Assembly: GCA_028583415.1 (NCBI GenBank)
Contig: CM053267.1
Span: 49,815,414 to 49,879,413 of the forward strand
Reading direction: 5' to 3'
DNA length: 64,000 nucleotides
Source of the DNA: Protea cynaroides
Lineage: Eukaryota; Streptophyta; Magnoliopsida; Proteales; Proteaceae
Shown: piece after piece, positions 11,900 to 23,805 of the stretch
Position numbering within the stretch: position 1 is the first letter of the stretch
Layout of the letters: each line of letters begins with the position of its first letter
Translations under genes and position numbers: made by a program
The notes under the pieces: model-generated
Database searches by the model: none
Told to the model about the DNA's origin: nothing
The model's input: only the letters and a program-made list of their open reading frames with translations

Positions 11900-13080
11900 G
11901 TTCGTGCAGCAACAACAAACATTACTCCAACATCAAGCAAATCATGCTAAAGGTGGATGGAGCTCATGAAGATCACTCCTAGTGGACTTGATTGAAAATA
12001 ACCTAGCTTTTTTAAATCTTGACTAGATTTGTTTATCAATAACCCTAATAGCTAGGAGGGGAATCACATTAGCCAAATCACAAATGCTATGTAAGAACAC
12101 AAAAGAAACAGGAGGAAGATGTCAATTACCATCAGCAATGAAATCTGATAATTGAGGCTTTCATATCTTTAAAAAAGATAGCCCAAGACAAGAAGCTTCT
12201 GCAATAAAGCTGTCTTCGAACCAATTATCTCGCTAGAAATCAATATTAGATCCACCCCCAATGACCCATTGAATTTTGTCCGAAACACAGCACCACACTT
12301 TTTAACACCCATCCACACCGATAAAAACTAAAGACCTGTGTATAGAAACCCATCTACCTTTAGATAATGACCACGCATATACTTAGCAAAAATAAAGTCC
12401 GTCAATTTAATAGACCAACATTGCTTTCGCAAGCAAAAATAGATTCACATCATGCAAGCAGTGAATGCCTCAACCACCCTCCTCCTTCAAACTGCAAACT
12501 ACATTCCATCTCACTACTATGGTTTTCATTGCAGAAAAATTTTCGCATCCATCTTTCCACCACAAATGAGAGAAGAAGGCCAACAATAAACTTAAATTTT
12601 ATGAACAAGAATGCCTGATAACACTGAGCGCACCGATTCCATACAGACTACCATAGACAGGAGACGACTATTCCAACCAGTGAACTTTTTTTTTTTTTCT
12701 TAAATTTGTCAGTGAGAGGCATAAGAAAATCCTTTTAGATTCTTCCTTTAAGAAAATCCTTTTAGATTCTTCCTTTAAAAATTTCTACACCAAGGTACTT
12801 GGTAGGAAAATTGCATTCAGAGAAACCAAGTAGAGACCTGATCCGGTGTTTTGTTAGACAAAGCGAGGTAACCAAAAAAAAAAACTTTAGTACGCTTGCA
12901 CAAAAAGAAGACCTGAAGTCATAAAAAAAAATATCATCTACAAATAAAATATGGATAGGCACTCCTTTTTCCAAGAACTCGTAAGGGGACTAATCGAACC
13001 AATCTCTCGAAGGTGCGACGCAAACCCTTGCATAAAACTTCTTTAGCAAGAATAAACAGCGAAGGTGGGGAGCATTGGAC
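11900..13080 (-). mobile_element. LINE reverse-transcriptase remnant
   Basis: Minus-strand translation shows LINE RT landmarks: HILFVDDIFFY (degenerate FADD box, near 12930) and FPTKYLGVEIFKGRI (near 12790). Further downstream WVIGGGSNIDF, stop, RDNW (about 12270) matches the C-terminal zf-RVT region. Upstream, near 13050, SLAKEVLCKGLRR-like sequence fits the block before the FADD box. Stops and frameshifts break every frame. Confidence 0.75.
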
Positions 13081-13654
13081 ATTGATAGAAGAAATTCATT
13101 GCAATTTTAATCTTTTGGATTTCATGAAAAAACCAGCTTTGGGGATTGAAACATTCGGCGACATTTTGGTTTGCCTAGTTTTATTTGGGTTGCTGGATCG
13201 AATTGGTGACTAGATGGTTATGGAGGCCTTGGGGGACCGGCCTTGCATTCGTAGGCCTCCCAACCAAATCCTAGATTCTTTAGATTGTTCCATCAGTTTC
13301 TGGAGCTCTTCGTCTCTCGCTTGTTTTCATGGCAGTTGGTTTAATTTCAAAACAAGAGAGGGAAGGAGTTGAGGGAAGAAGAAGAATAACAAAGTTAGAA
13401 TGAGAGATAAAACTGTCAAAAGAAGTATGTGATTGAAGAAAAAACCAACATGGAGTGTATTTTTGTAATACCCAAACTCTCAAACCCAAAAATCGGTAAT
13501 CAAGTAGTTTTACCTTTGTAAATAAACCTGGAGCAAATAGGGACGAATATGATTAATTACATCTTAGGCTATTTTGCATCTTTGGTACCACCAACCGCAC
13601 CAATCATTGAGTTAGAAAAGCGTCCATAATGCTGTAGCAATTTTACCAAAAAAA

Positions 13655-15180
13655 AAATGCTGTAGCAATAACAAGCATGTTAAGTTCTGCATAAATCTGA
13701 ATGGATTCCAGTTCCAATCACACCACAACATCCCAAAAAGGGTTGTCGTTTTGAATGTCCCATTCCATCTTCTGATCAATCATTGTAACCAAAAAGTAAT
13801 AATATGGACGAACGAAAAAACCTGTTCTTTGATATGAGCCAATATTTACTGATCAATCATTGCTACGAATGTATCCGGCCAACTTTGTCTTAGGATCGGA
13901 GATACAAACAGAAAGAAAAACACGAAGATTAACGTGGTTCAACATTTCATTGTGGGATGCCTACGTCTACGGAGAAAAGGAGAATTCTTTATTGTCAAAA
14001 ACCTCTATAACTCTCCACCGGCCGAGTGTTCTCTTCCGTCACCTCACAATTGTCACCAGACCTTACCTAGGTTTTCCCAACACAGAGACAATATATAGGG
14101 AAATCTAGAAACCTCAATCCCACCACAATTATAAGTTTATCCCATACATGTAATAGACCAAACCCTAATACAAGTACAACTCTATTAATTGTGTGGAGCC
14201 CACAGAATACAAGCCACAACCCAACAAATCTCCACCTGGCTTGAATTCTCCAAACCACCTTGAAGAAGAACCCATTGACGTTGAGTCTGTAAACCCGTCT
14301 CTGTCAAACCGCTACACCCAAACAGACATAGCCTACACCCCGGTTCGGGTGTCTGCCAAACTCACTGCACAAAGTGATGTGACTCTACCTCTTCTACTGC
14401 CACAGCATCACCGAAAAGATAACATCACACACAGTCTGCTGCAACTCCAGATACACCTGGAACCCGAGCCTCTCACCTCTGCACCTCCAGTGCAGACCTA
14501 AAGAACCGACTCCTCACTGCAGCCTGCCAGTTCTTCTTTACCCACGGTACAGCATCAACTGACCATTATGTGTACCGTGTCGGGATTCAAATCCCTTTTT
14601 TTTTTCTTCTTCTTCTTCATACTGCGTACCTCCTTCCTTTTCCTAGATCACTGAACGATCTACCGAACCTTGGCTCTGATACCACTTGTTAGGATCGGAG
14701 ACGCAAACAGAAAGAAAAACACGAAGATTAACGTGGTTCAACATTCTATTGTGGGATGCCCACGTCCACGGAGAAAAAAAGAATTCTTTATTGCCAAGAA
14801 ACCTCTACAACTCTCCACCTGACAGAGTGTTCTCCTCTGTCAGCCTCACAGCTGTCACCCAGCCTTACTTAGGTTTTCCCACACAGAGACAATATTTAGG
14901 AAAACCTAGAAACCCCAATCCCACCACAATTATAAGTTTATCCCATACATGTAATAGACCAAACCCTAATACAAGTACAACTCTATTAATTGTGTAGAGC
15001 CCACAGAATACAAGACACAACCCAACACTTTGTAATTGACACCGATTAACCAATAACCGCATTGAATACAGCATCTCAGAAGCTGAATTGCAAGGTAAAA
15101 ACACGTCCCCTCTGAGCTGAATGCAAGTCAATTTTATGTCATTTTCGTCGAGTCGGAATCACCTGCATTTACTAGAAGAG
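13655..15180. repeat. Duplicated segment (copy C1), split by an LTR element
   Basis: Flanks 13655-13882 and 15028-15180 form one repeat related to 20640-21030 and 22790-22950. Shared landmarks are AGCATGTTAAGT, CATTGCT...AATGT...CCAACT and TTGAATACAGCATCTCA. The LTR element at 13888-15027 sits between CCAACTTTG and TTTGTAATTGACACC. The other two copies lack it. Confidence 0.65.
13888..15027 (-). mobile_element. Small non-autonomous LTR retrotransposon (TRIM-like), 1140 bp
   Basis: Direct LTRs at 13888-14226 and 14687-15027 (about 340 bp each; consensus begins TGTTAGGATCGG and ends CCCAACA). The 5-bp target duplication CTTTG lies at 13883-13887 and 15028-15032. On the minus strand the primer-binding site TGGTATCAGAGC, complementary to initiator tRNA-Met, abuts the 14687 LTR. 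A polypurine run AGGTGGAGATT abuts the 14226 LTR, fixing the orientation as minus. The ~460-bp interior encodes no gag or pol. A longer relative is at 45193. Confidence 0.92.
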
Positions 15181-15595
15181 TAATTATTCTTTTAGTACGT
15201 TCTTTGAACGACAAATGTCCCATGGAGTTAACGGTGCTAACTTCTATTAGCTATATAAATTTTATTTTTTAATTCTTTTTATTTAGGTGATTGATTTAGT
15301 GAATTGATAATCACGTTTTTTAAGATAAAAAAATCTATTAGAAATAAATATCTAACGATTTTTAAGGTAAGCAAATCAATTAGAAATAAAACTCTAATGA
15401 TTTTTAAAAAGAAAAAGAATTAAAAATAAAACTCTAATAAAACTCACGATTTTTTAATTCAATTAGAGCTCTAATAAAACTCTAACAATTTTTAAATGAA
15501 AAACAATTAGAAATAAAATTCTAATAAAACTCACAGATTTTCAATTCAATAGAGTTTTATCTTATCAAAAAAATATAAATAAAAAAAACGTTTTC

Positions 15596-15598
<3 letters not shown>

Positions 15599-15642
<44 letters not shown>
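15599..15642. repeat. (TC)n microsatellite
   Basis: About 21 TC units in the loop of the inner hairpin described for 15141-16556. Confidence 0.97.
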
Positions 15643-15645
<3 letters not shown>

Positions 15646-15760
15646 CTCAATTTTTTTAATGAAATAAAACTCTATTGAATTGAAAAATCATGAGTTTTAT
15701 TAGAATTTTATTTGCAATTGTTTTTCTTTATAAATCGTTAATTCAACAAAGCTTTACCTC

Positions 15761-15897
<137 letters not shown>

Positions 15898-16749
15898 ATT
15901 GAGGTGGGATTCTCTGTGGTTCATTATTTCATAGTCCAATGAGCTCAATTCACTGTTCTAGTCTTGTTTATCCTTTCATGATTCATACTTCATTGTCCAA
16001 ATCTTAATCAATTTAAAATAAATAGAATAATTTTTTTTTTAATGAGATAAAACTATGTTGAATTAAAATAACAAAATCTAAAGGGAAAAAAAAAAGAGTT
16101 GGAGAGAGAGAAAAGGGAAAAAAATATTTTTTTTAATGAGATAAAGTTCTGTTGAATTAAAAAATTGTGAGTTTTATTAGAATTTTATTTCTAATTGTTT
16201 TTCTTTTTAAAAATCATTAAGAGAGGATTTATTCTAATAAAAGTCTAATTGAATTAAAAAAATCCTGAGTTTTATTAGAATTTTATTTCAAATTATTTGT
16301 TTTTTTTTAAAATCATTAGAGATTTATTTCTAATAGATCTATTTACCTTAAAAAACTGTGATTGTCAATTCTTCAAATCAATCTACCTAAATAAAAAGAA
16401 TTAAAAAATATAATTTATTTAACTAATGGATGTTAATTCCATGGGACCCTTGTAACTTATGGAGTTAACACAACAGTGGAACACTTCTAGTTCAAAGAGC
16501 GAATTAAAAAGAATCATTACTCTTTTAGTAAATGCAAGTGATTCGGACTCGTTTTCATCACGTGGAATAACAATAAATTCGGTTGTAAACAGCTGGAGTT
16601 GATATATGGCTATCGTGAGAAAATAAATAAGAAATAAAAGCGGGAATCTTTATTCATAAATGGGATCCATTTTATCAGTGATATGCTTCTTTAAAGGTGG
16701 AGGAGTGATCGATGGGAACGAAGCAAGTCTGATTATAAACGCAGGGAGA

Positions 16750-16752
<3 letters not shown>

Positions 16753-16790
<38 letters not shown>
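16753..16790. repeat. (GA)n tract in the leader of the dioxygenase-like gene
   Basis: About 18 GA units end directly at the ATG at 16791. A TATAAAC at 16734-16740 could act as its TATA box. GA-rich leaders are common in plant genes; the tract may serve as a GAGA-type element, which is inference. Confidence 0.85.
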
Positions 16791-16796
<6 letters not shown>

Positions 16797-17155
16797 TTTG
16801 TGGAAGGAACGATAGAAGAAGAGAAAATATTTGAGGGTGTGGTGTTCCCAAAGACACTGAATCCTCCAAAGAGTAGTGAGGCTGTTGAGTATGGATCCAC
16901 TGAGTTTACAGAGATGGTGAAAGCAAAGCGGGAGTGGCTGGAAGAGTTACTGCGACGCCACTCGGCGATTCTGTTTAGAGGTTTCCGAGTTGACTCTGCC
17001 GATGAGTTTGGAAGAGTAGTGGAAGCATTCGGATGGGAAGAAATGGAGTATTGGGGAGTTGCTTCCCGTTTCAAGGTTACTGATAGGGTACATACTACCA
17101 ATGAAGCCCCTCCGGACAAATTCATCGCCTTCCATCATGAAATGTCACTGGTAAC

Positions 17156-17191
<36 letters not shown>

Positions 17192-17264
17192 TAGTTTTCA
17201 AAGATTTTCAAACTTCAAAAATTAAGGATTCCAACTTAATTATTATGATGTAACTGAGTCAACA

Positions 17265-17305
<41 letters not shown>

Positions 17306-18863
17306 ATATGATTTTGACCGAATTGACTTGGTTGGCTGCAGCAGTGTGTATTACAGTATTCAGTCCACTAATCAGAACAGGATAATGAAGATAGTTTTGG
17401 AATTGAAGAAAAGAAAGATTCTGGCTAACTAGTTTGGTCCAAAAAGGGTTTTAGATAGTATTTGAAGAATCTTTTAAGGATCGTCTCTAGGCCAAGGAAG
17501 ATAGCTGAGAGTGTTTTCCCCAAATTGGTCATTCTAAAATATGATTTGTCGTAAATTTAGATTATAATCACATTAAGGATCATTGGTTTCCCTTAATTTT
17601 TTTTCTTATAAAATACTGAAAAAAATGGTTTCTAATCGTTTGTTGGTTTGCCATATACACTTGGTGAAGACCGAGGACTGCCCTTCCAAGCTATTCTTTT
17701 TCTGTTCCCAACCACCACCAGTAGACTGTGAGACATCAATTGTTCCCAGCGGGGTTGTAGTAGAAAAGAGGGAAGAAAGGATGCCGGAATTTGTTGCCAA
17801 GTTAATGGAAAAAGGTTGTGTATTTGGCCGGAGTCTTCCCAAAGAGAATGATATTGGTGTTATCAGCGGTAGGTCATGGAAATGGTTTCTACAAACAGAA
17901 AATCAAGCTGAAGCCAAACAAAGGTACTTCAAATAACTTCTAAACACTTAATGGCCAAGAAAAGGATAATTTTATGGTACTAGCATTGTTTACTGTTTGT
18001 CATCATTGTTAGCCAAATTTCAAACCAAATATAGTTTCTACCCTCCCAGACCCTACAATGGTAGGAACCTCGAGCACTGGTATGCTTTTTTTTTGGTAAT
18101 TAACATTCTTAAATTTTATGTCATTTTGTATTAAAATTTTAGCCACTTCTGTTCCTTGCTTCAAAGTCTGAAATTTGATGAATGATCTCTTAGCAGTTCT
18201 CTAAAACATCACTACCCATGACTGAAATATTGTAGGAATTGAGAAAATTGTTTCTAATGAAGTGACAAGTATAAAGATCCAGAAAATATATGATTATTTA
18301 TTCAGTAATATAGGCTTCTCACCGTGAACAATTGTTGTCTTGCCTAGTTGGTAGTGTCGGCACCAAGAAGACCACGGGTAAGATATTCATGTCAATTTGA
18401 TAATGACAAAGTGTTAAGTCACTTTCAAATTGAATTTGAAAACCCTTTTCCTTTTATTAACCTTACCTTAAAATTTTGCAATATTAATCTTCTTGTTGGC
18501 TTTCTTCTAGGGCTGCCGAAAAGCTGCGTTCCTGCTCCATCAACTTCAACCAGGATGGGAGTGCTGACCTTGTATTCGGACCCCTAAATCCAATCAAAGA
18601 ACTTGGAGGAAAGAGGGTTTGGTTCAATACCATCTTAGGTTACAAAAGAAATAAAAAAGACAAGAAAGTCTTCTTTGGGGATGGAAGTGCTCTTCCTTTT
18701 GAGGTTCTTCAGGCATTTAAACAGGTTTTGAACGAGAATTGTGTCGATGTCAAATGTCAAATGGCAAAAGGGAGATGTGTTATTACTTGATAACTTCATT
18801 GTTCAACATGCTAGGCGTCCTGGGAAGCCACCACGAACTGTGTTAGTGTCTATATGTAAGTGA
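16791..18863 (+). pseudogene. Clavaminate synthase-like (At3g21360-type) Fe(II)/2OG dioxygenase, frameshifted in exon 3
   Basis: TauD/TfdA-fold dioxygenase family; the Arabidopsis relative's substrate is unknown. Exon 1 is 16791-17150 (120 codons, phase 0): SAILFRGF, then FHHEMS with the metal-ligand pair H115-x-E117. Exon 2 is 17670-17923 (TEDCPSKLFFFC...SIVPS; weak acceptor GTGAAG). Exon 3 starts at 18511 after TTCTTCTAG. In exon 3 a perfect 7-bp tandem duplication of TGTCAAA (18748-18754, 18755-18761) shifts the frame, giving a stop at 18788-18790. Past the duplication the old frame continues cleanly (GDVLLLDNFIVQHARRP) to its own stop at 18861-18863. Without the extra 7 bp the protein would be 319 residues, close to the ~330 usual for the family. 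The distal metal-binding His of VQHARRP is lost, so this allele is probably inactive. A sequencing error is possible but unlikely for an exact duplication. Confidence 0.85.
17159..17188. repeat. (TC)n tract beside the exon-1 donor
   Basis: TC repeats begin 8 nt after the GT donor (17151). A second run is at 17267-17302. Both are in intron 1 (17151-17669). Confidence 0.95.
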
Positions 18864-19058
18864 AGTAGAAGACTGGATAGTAACTGTGTGCACTACCTCA
18901 TAAATAAATAGGTAACTCTTTTTATTCCTATAAAAATGGGAACTTATGTTTTTCTTATGTAAGTGAAGTAGAAGACTGGATAGTAGCTGTGTGCACTACC
19001 TCATAAATAAATAGGTAACTCTTTTTATTTCTATAAAAATGGGAACTTATGTTTTTCT
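18853..19058. repeat. 103-bp tandem duplication over the 3' end of the dioxygenase-like gene
   Basis: Copies 18853-18955 and 18956-19058 differ at only two or three positions (for example GTAACTGTG against GTAGCTGTG). The unit starts inside the last codons and includes the ancestral stop codon and 3' sequence. The near-identity shows it is young. It is the second tandem duplication at this 3' end, after the 7-bp event. Confidence 0.95.
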
Positions 19059-19059
19059 T

Positions 19060-19970
19060 TTTGTCAAAATGGAATTATTCATTATAATGTGTAAAATTCA
19101 TTGCTTGCGCAATATAGAGATCGGACTACATGGGTGCATAAGGGATATATTGTCAAACACATAATAAACATGGTTTGTGTTGACATTTTACGACGCCTTT
19201 TTTTTCCTGAGCACTTTGATACTGCAAGGAGGAAGAAAAGAGTTTGGCTGGAAGGGTCGGTGACCCAAGAACCACTCTAACGCTCAAGTCAGTATGGAAT
19301 CATTAAAACTAGAACTCGGTAACGTGCGCCGAGTTCAAAGAGAGAGAGAGGGGGGCAATTCTTAACTGAAGAAGAGATAAAAAGCGTTCTTATAGATCTG
19401 AAGTGTCTAACCCCTGTACAATTAAAGGACTGATTTTTTTAAGTGCAATTGAGGTGGCACTTCTCTGTAGTAGACGTGTCACTGACGTGGCCTTTAGGTA
19501 GCTGGTCATGTCAACACACTGCGTTGGAGTTGGAGACATAGTGCACGTGGCTCTTGGGTTGTTGTTCATCTTGACACGCCTTGGACACGATCCTATGGTC
19601 CGGATATGTGTTTTCTTAATGTGAGATTAGGCATACATAGTGCTGCTAGAGAACATGTTTAGCCATCTAAACGTAGGCTTAGGCACACAGGTTAGCATGT
19701 GGGATAACATCCCTTGTCATGAGTGTGTCTACTCAATGGTGTCTCATGTGTTTCCCTTATGAGCTGCATGCATTTCATCAATATTCTTCGATTGGGTCTG
19801 CCATGTGTTGTTGTAGTTGGTCCTCAGTTGAAGGAGGTTGAGTGTGCAGTCAGTTGTGTAATTAACCTTGAGTTGGGGTTGTCGGTTGTGTAGTCGGGCG
19901 CCCTTCTTCTCTTTCTTCGGGAGGTGGCATCGTATGACAGATCTAATGGTTGGGTGCTTCATCTACTTAT
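19060..19970. other. Intergenic stretch, probable degraded retroelement
   Basis: No gene recognised. The sequence is moderately GC-rich with repeated GACGTGTCA / GACGTGG / GTGCACGTGG motifs (19470-19560), which resembles plant LTR promoter DNA. It leads directly into RNase H-like sequence at 19970. No LTR pair or target duplication was identified. Confidence 0.3.
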
Positions 19971-20470
19971 ATATTTTAAGCTGAACATATATGCGAGCTT
20001 TGTTTCACAGCAGTTAAGTGGCCTGGGTGGCCTCGGTTATATCCATCAAGATGATGTTGGGTCACGCCTTTTTGCCATATCTGAATTTCTCTCATCCACT
20101 TTTGGGGGAGGCATTTGCAATTTCTGCCGTTATGTTAGTAGCAATTAATGAGGGGGCTGAATTTTTGCAAGTTAAATCAGATAGTCGACTCTAGTGAATT
20201 ATTTGTTATGACAGCAAACTATTCCAAATTATCATTTTGCCTGATTCTTAAGGCATTCAACATTTACAGCCTTACTTTTTTGAGCATGTACTTTCTTTCA
20301 TATTCTAGAGAAAATAACATCATTGTTGACTCCTTTGCTAGGAGGGCCTTGCTGTAATCATATACCGGCTTAATTCCGATCCCTGGATTCATGTAGCTTG
20401 TGACTTGACATCCTTGTGTTTTACACGATTCAAAAAATAAATTCTCTTCATATATCCAAAAAAAAAAAAA
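19970..20470 (+). pseudogene. RNase H (RVT_3-type) remnant of a retroelement
   Basis: Broken frames read KLNIYASFVSQQLSGLGGL, then after a shift GEAFAISAVMLVAINEGAEF and LQVKSDSRL, then SRENNIIVDSFARRALL. These match the order of an RNase H fold as found in plant LINEs: the alpha-helical E, the SDS Asp strand, and the closing REANxVADxLARRAL. Frameshifts and stops (for example at 20187) make it dead. It ends at an A-rich tail near 20458-20471, consistent with a LINE 3' end. Confidence 0.75.
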
Positions 20471-21030
20471 AATTCTCTCCAAATTTAATTTCACTTCATT
20501 CCTCTTACAACCAAATTTTCATTTAATTATAAAGGATCATCCTTGCCTCTTTGCTAGTCACGAATCATGAGGTTTTTTTTTTTTTTTTTTTTATGAAACG
20601 CCCACCACCAATCATGGACTTGTAAAGGAAATGTCCACAGCATAGTGCGCAGTGGCAAGCATGTTAAGTAATGTATAAATTCAGGAATTCAAATTCGAAT
20701 TATATCTTTACCATATGTATCATATATCTGCACACATCCAATATCCTTCTTTATAATTAACTCCCGCCACTACTTAAATAAACGCATACATCCAATATCC
20801 CCCCTTCACTATCTAAGGAAGACTGTCTTATTGCATGTCCACTTCCATCTGTTGGTCCACAATTAGCATTGTGAGTCTGTGACACCAAAAAAAAGCAAAC
20901 TGTCCACTCATTGCTGTGAATGTTTCCATCCAACTATATCACCTGACACCTTGCAATTAACCAATAACCGTGTTGAATACAGCATCTCAAAAGTTCAGTT
21001 GCAAGGAAAACCTGGCCTCTCTTACCTGAA
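20290..21030. repeat. Duplicated segment, copy C2
   Basis: Collinear with 22118-22950. Both copies contain the RNase H 3' end (AGAGAATAACATCATTGTTG), the A-tail, CTCCAAATTTAATTTCACT, CATCTGTTGGTCCAC and AACCGTGTTGAATACAGC in order, with indels. The copies flank the isopropylmalate-synthase-like fragment, so the layout suggests an old local duplication. Confidence 0.75.
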
Positions 21031-21292
21031 TGCGACTCATCAACTTTATCCCATTGTTTTTACCACCAAAAAAAAAAAAAATCTTGTCGCCATCATCAAT
21101 TTCATGATGATTAATTTAAGAGTGAATGTGAAGCTCTAATACTATGTTAATTTTTCATTTCAAAATTTTGAGTTAATAACTAGAGGGACTCTCACATATA
21201 TAAGGTATATAAGGTTTTAGTCTCTAAACAATGTGGGATTATTCCCAACATCAACTCAGTCTTTCCTTTCTAAAGTCTTGATAAGACTCAAA

Positions 21293-21466
21293 ATGGCATG
21301 CTTTTCTCCAAGCTGCCCTAATTACAGTCCCAACCAAATTTCTGATCCGAACTATATCATTTTGGACACAACCCTCCAAGAGGGCGAACAAGCTCCAGGT
21401 GCTGCCATGAATGGCCAGCAAAAGCTTGATATTTCGTCGTTTGTTTCAATATATTGTAGGTTGTGA
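21293..21466 (+). pseudogene. 2-isopropylmalate synthase-like first-exon fragment
   Basis: The frame reads ISDPNYIILDTTLQEGEQAP then GAAMNGQQKLDIS, matching the N-terminus of the LeuA/HMGL catalytic domain (family: RILDTTLRDGEQxPG...KLDIARQL). Two normally conserved active-site residues are changed: Arg to Gln and Asp to Glu in TLRDGEQ. After KLDIS similarity is lost and a stop follows at 21464. No further exons were found in 21470-22110, which is otherwise AT-rich intergenic DNA. It is a decayed or captured fragment and cannot encode a working enzyme of leucine or chain-elongation biosynthesis. Confidence 0.75.
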
Positions 21467-22117
21467 TTTTAACAAAAAGCTTATTTCTTAGATGGTGTTA
21501 GGTGGACTGAAGTATTTCCAACTTGACTGGATGATTTGAAACGACTTTCAGTTTGAGCTCAACAGAGATGGAGTGATTTCACCTCTTAACTTATTTTTCT
21601 GTCTTTGATAGCCGGTTGTACGTTTCACCAACAAGTCTATCAGTAGTTCCGTCCACCAATATTAACAATTATAAATTAACTCACATCCACTTGCAAATTT
21701 ATCTGATAGCCTTTATTTGAGTCTATCCCTGCTCTTCGCTACAAATTCATTGTTTTTCTTTTTTGGGCTAACGATGGATATTAGACTTTTGGCCTAACTA
21801 GTCCCACAGATCTATACTAACCCCACAATAGCATAGACTGGGTCATTCCAAGATTGAATGAGAACCATTCCATTTGCACCCATAATAGAAAAGAAAGAGT
21901 ATTTAACATCTTGTGTGAGTGGCATTTAACTAGTAATTCCTCATAGTATATTCTCTTTTTTTCACCATACCCTATTAGTTCTATTCCGTTTAAAACCCAT
22001 ATTATATGTTTCCATTTTTTAACATTCTCGAAATGTTTACTATTTTTTTTATCATACTGTTCTAGTTCAACTTTGTTTAAAACCTACAGCATCTCATTTC
22101 AATTTTTTTTTATTGAT

Positions 22118-22502
22118 ATTTCTAGAGAGAATAACATCATTGTTGACTCTCTTGCTAGGAGGGCCTTATTGTTATCCGTACAATTGTTGACTTAATTCCG
22201 ATCCCTGGATTATGTGCCTTGTAACATGACATCCTTATGTACTACACAATTCGATAAATAAGTTTCTTTAGATACCCCAAAAAAAATAAAAACTCTCCAA
22301 ATTTAATTTCACTCCACTTTCTTTGCAACCAAATATTCATTTAATTATCATAGACAATCCTTACTTTTTAGGTATTCATCGAGTTTGGATCACCTGCATG
22401 TACATGTATTCTTCATAGGATCCCATTACCATCAATGTAGTGTGGGATCCTCCTTTAAAATTTAAAACCCACTAAATATAAATGGTGATAAAATTCCATA
22501 GA

Positions 22503-22559
<57 letters not shown>

Positions 22560-22950
22560 TGCAATGAAGTATTCTCGTATTCACCAACCGTGAGTTTCTT
22601 TTTCCTTTTTTTTTTATTTTTTATTTTTGTAAAACTTCCATCAATCATGGCATGGACTTACGAAGGAAACGTCCATATAGCATGGTGCATGTGTGGTCCC
22701 GTACGTCCAATTCCATCTGTTGGTCCACGGTTAGCAGTGAAACCAAAAATAATAATAATAATAATAGATCCCATGTTCGGTCCGTATGTCCAATTGCATC
22801 TGTTGGTCCGCGGTTAGCATGGCCACAAAAAATAATATATAATAATAAAAAACTGTATGTCCACTCATTGCTGCCAATGTTTCTGTCCAACTTTATCACT
22901 GACACCAATTAATCAATCAATAACCGTGTTGAATACAGCGACAGGAACTC
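22118..22950. repeat. Duplicated segment, copy C3
   Basis: Second full copy of the 20290-21030 segment, including a shorter RNase H tail (ISRENNIIVDSLARRALL). It carries a (TA)n tract at 22504-22552 not present in copy C2. It has an internal duplication of CATCTGTTGGTCC...GGTTAGCA (about 22710-22735 and 22797-22820). Confidence 0.75.
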
Positions 22951-23079
22951 TTTCATTAGTTTCAATATATCTCTTCTATCTTCTTTTTCATTCTCCTTCA
23001 CCATGACTGGAACTCTTCCATTCTAAAAACCTTGAAAATTTAAGGCACCCTTCAATGACTCACCATCTGTTGTAAAAAA

Positions 23080-23560
23080 ATGTCTTACACAATCGGCACA
23101 TATGATATCGAAACAATAAAAAAATATAAAATATCAAAAAAATCAATAAGATGCATAGACACAAAGATGTTCGTGGTTCGACACCAATATAGTAGCCTAC
23201 GTCCACGAGGTAGTTTCAACGGAACTCTTTTTGCTTATCAGGAAAAATTACAAGTCACATCTTTCACCATCGATAACACAACACATGAGTCCCACATTCT
23301 ACAAAGATATCTCATCAATACAATTCTCATATGTATTCTTTCAAGAATGATTAACCTAGGGAAATCGTACACCTAAGAATCTTACAAGTGAACCCAAACC
23401 TCAATACAAGAAATCCAATCCAGAGAGAAAATAGAACTGATCACCCACTCACTACTTTCCTAAGCTACCTTGACCTGTGATTGTGTTGTGATCAATTATC
23501 TTGTGCCTCTCGCCTGGGGGGATATATTCACATTGGTTTCTCTGTCCCAACCAAAATGCA
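23080..23560. mobile_element. Possible LTR remnant
   Basis: The sequence around GTTCGTGGTTCGACACCAATAT and CCTACGTCCACGAGG resembles the block seen in the two LTR elements of this window (ACGTGGTTCAACA...GCCTACGTCCACC). No partner LTR or target duplication was found, so it would be a diverged solo LTR. Confidence 0.4.
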
Positions 23561-23599
23561 TGGTAAAAAATAAGTCATTAAAGGTGGGCTACGCTTATC

Positions 23600-23805
23600 C
23601 ATGAATTTTGAATTCAATAGCCGAATTCAAACGGATATGAAACAGTTACTTCATTACCATAAATGCAATAGAATTTTGAGTTCAATAGCCGAGATATGAA
23701 GACAGTTTCTTCGTTACCATAACTGCAACAGAATTTTGAATTCAATAGACGAATTCAAACAGATATGAAGACAGTTTCTTCATTAACATAAATGGAACAA
23801 TATCC
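23600..23805. repeat. Three tandem ~70-bp units
   Basis: Three consecutive units share GAATTTTGA(A/G)TTCAATAG, CCGA(ATTCAAAC), GATATGAA and CAGTT(A/T)CTTC(A/G)TTA(A/C)CATAA. The first is more diverged. Non-coding. Confidence 0.85.
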
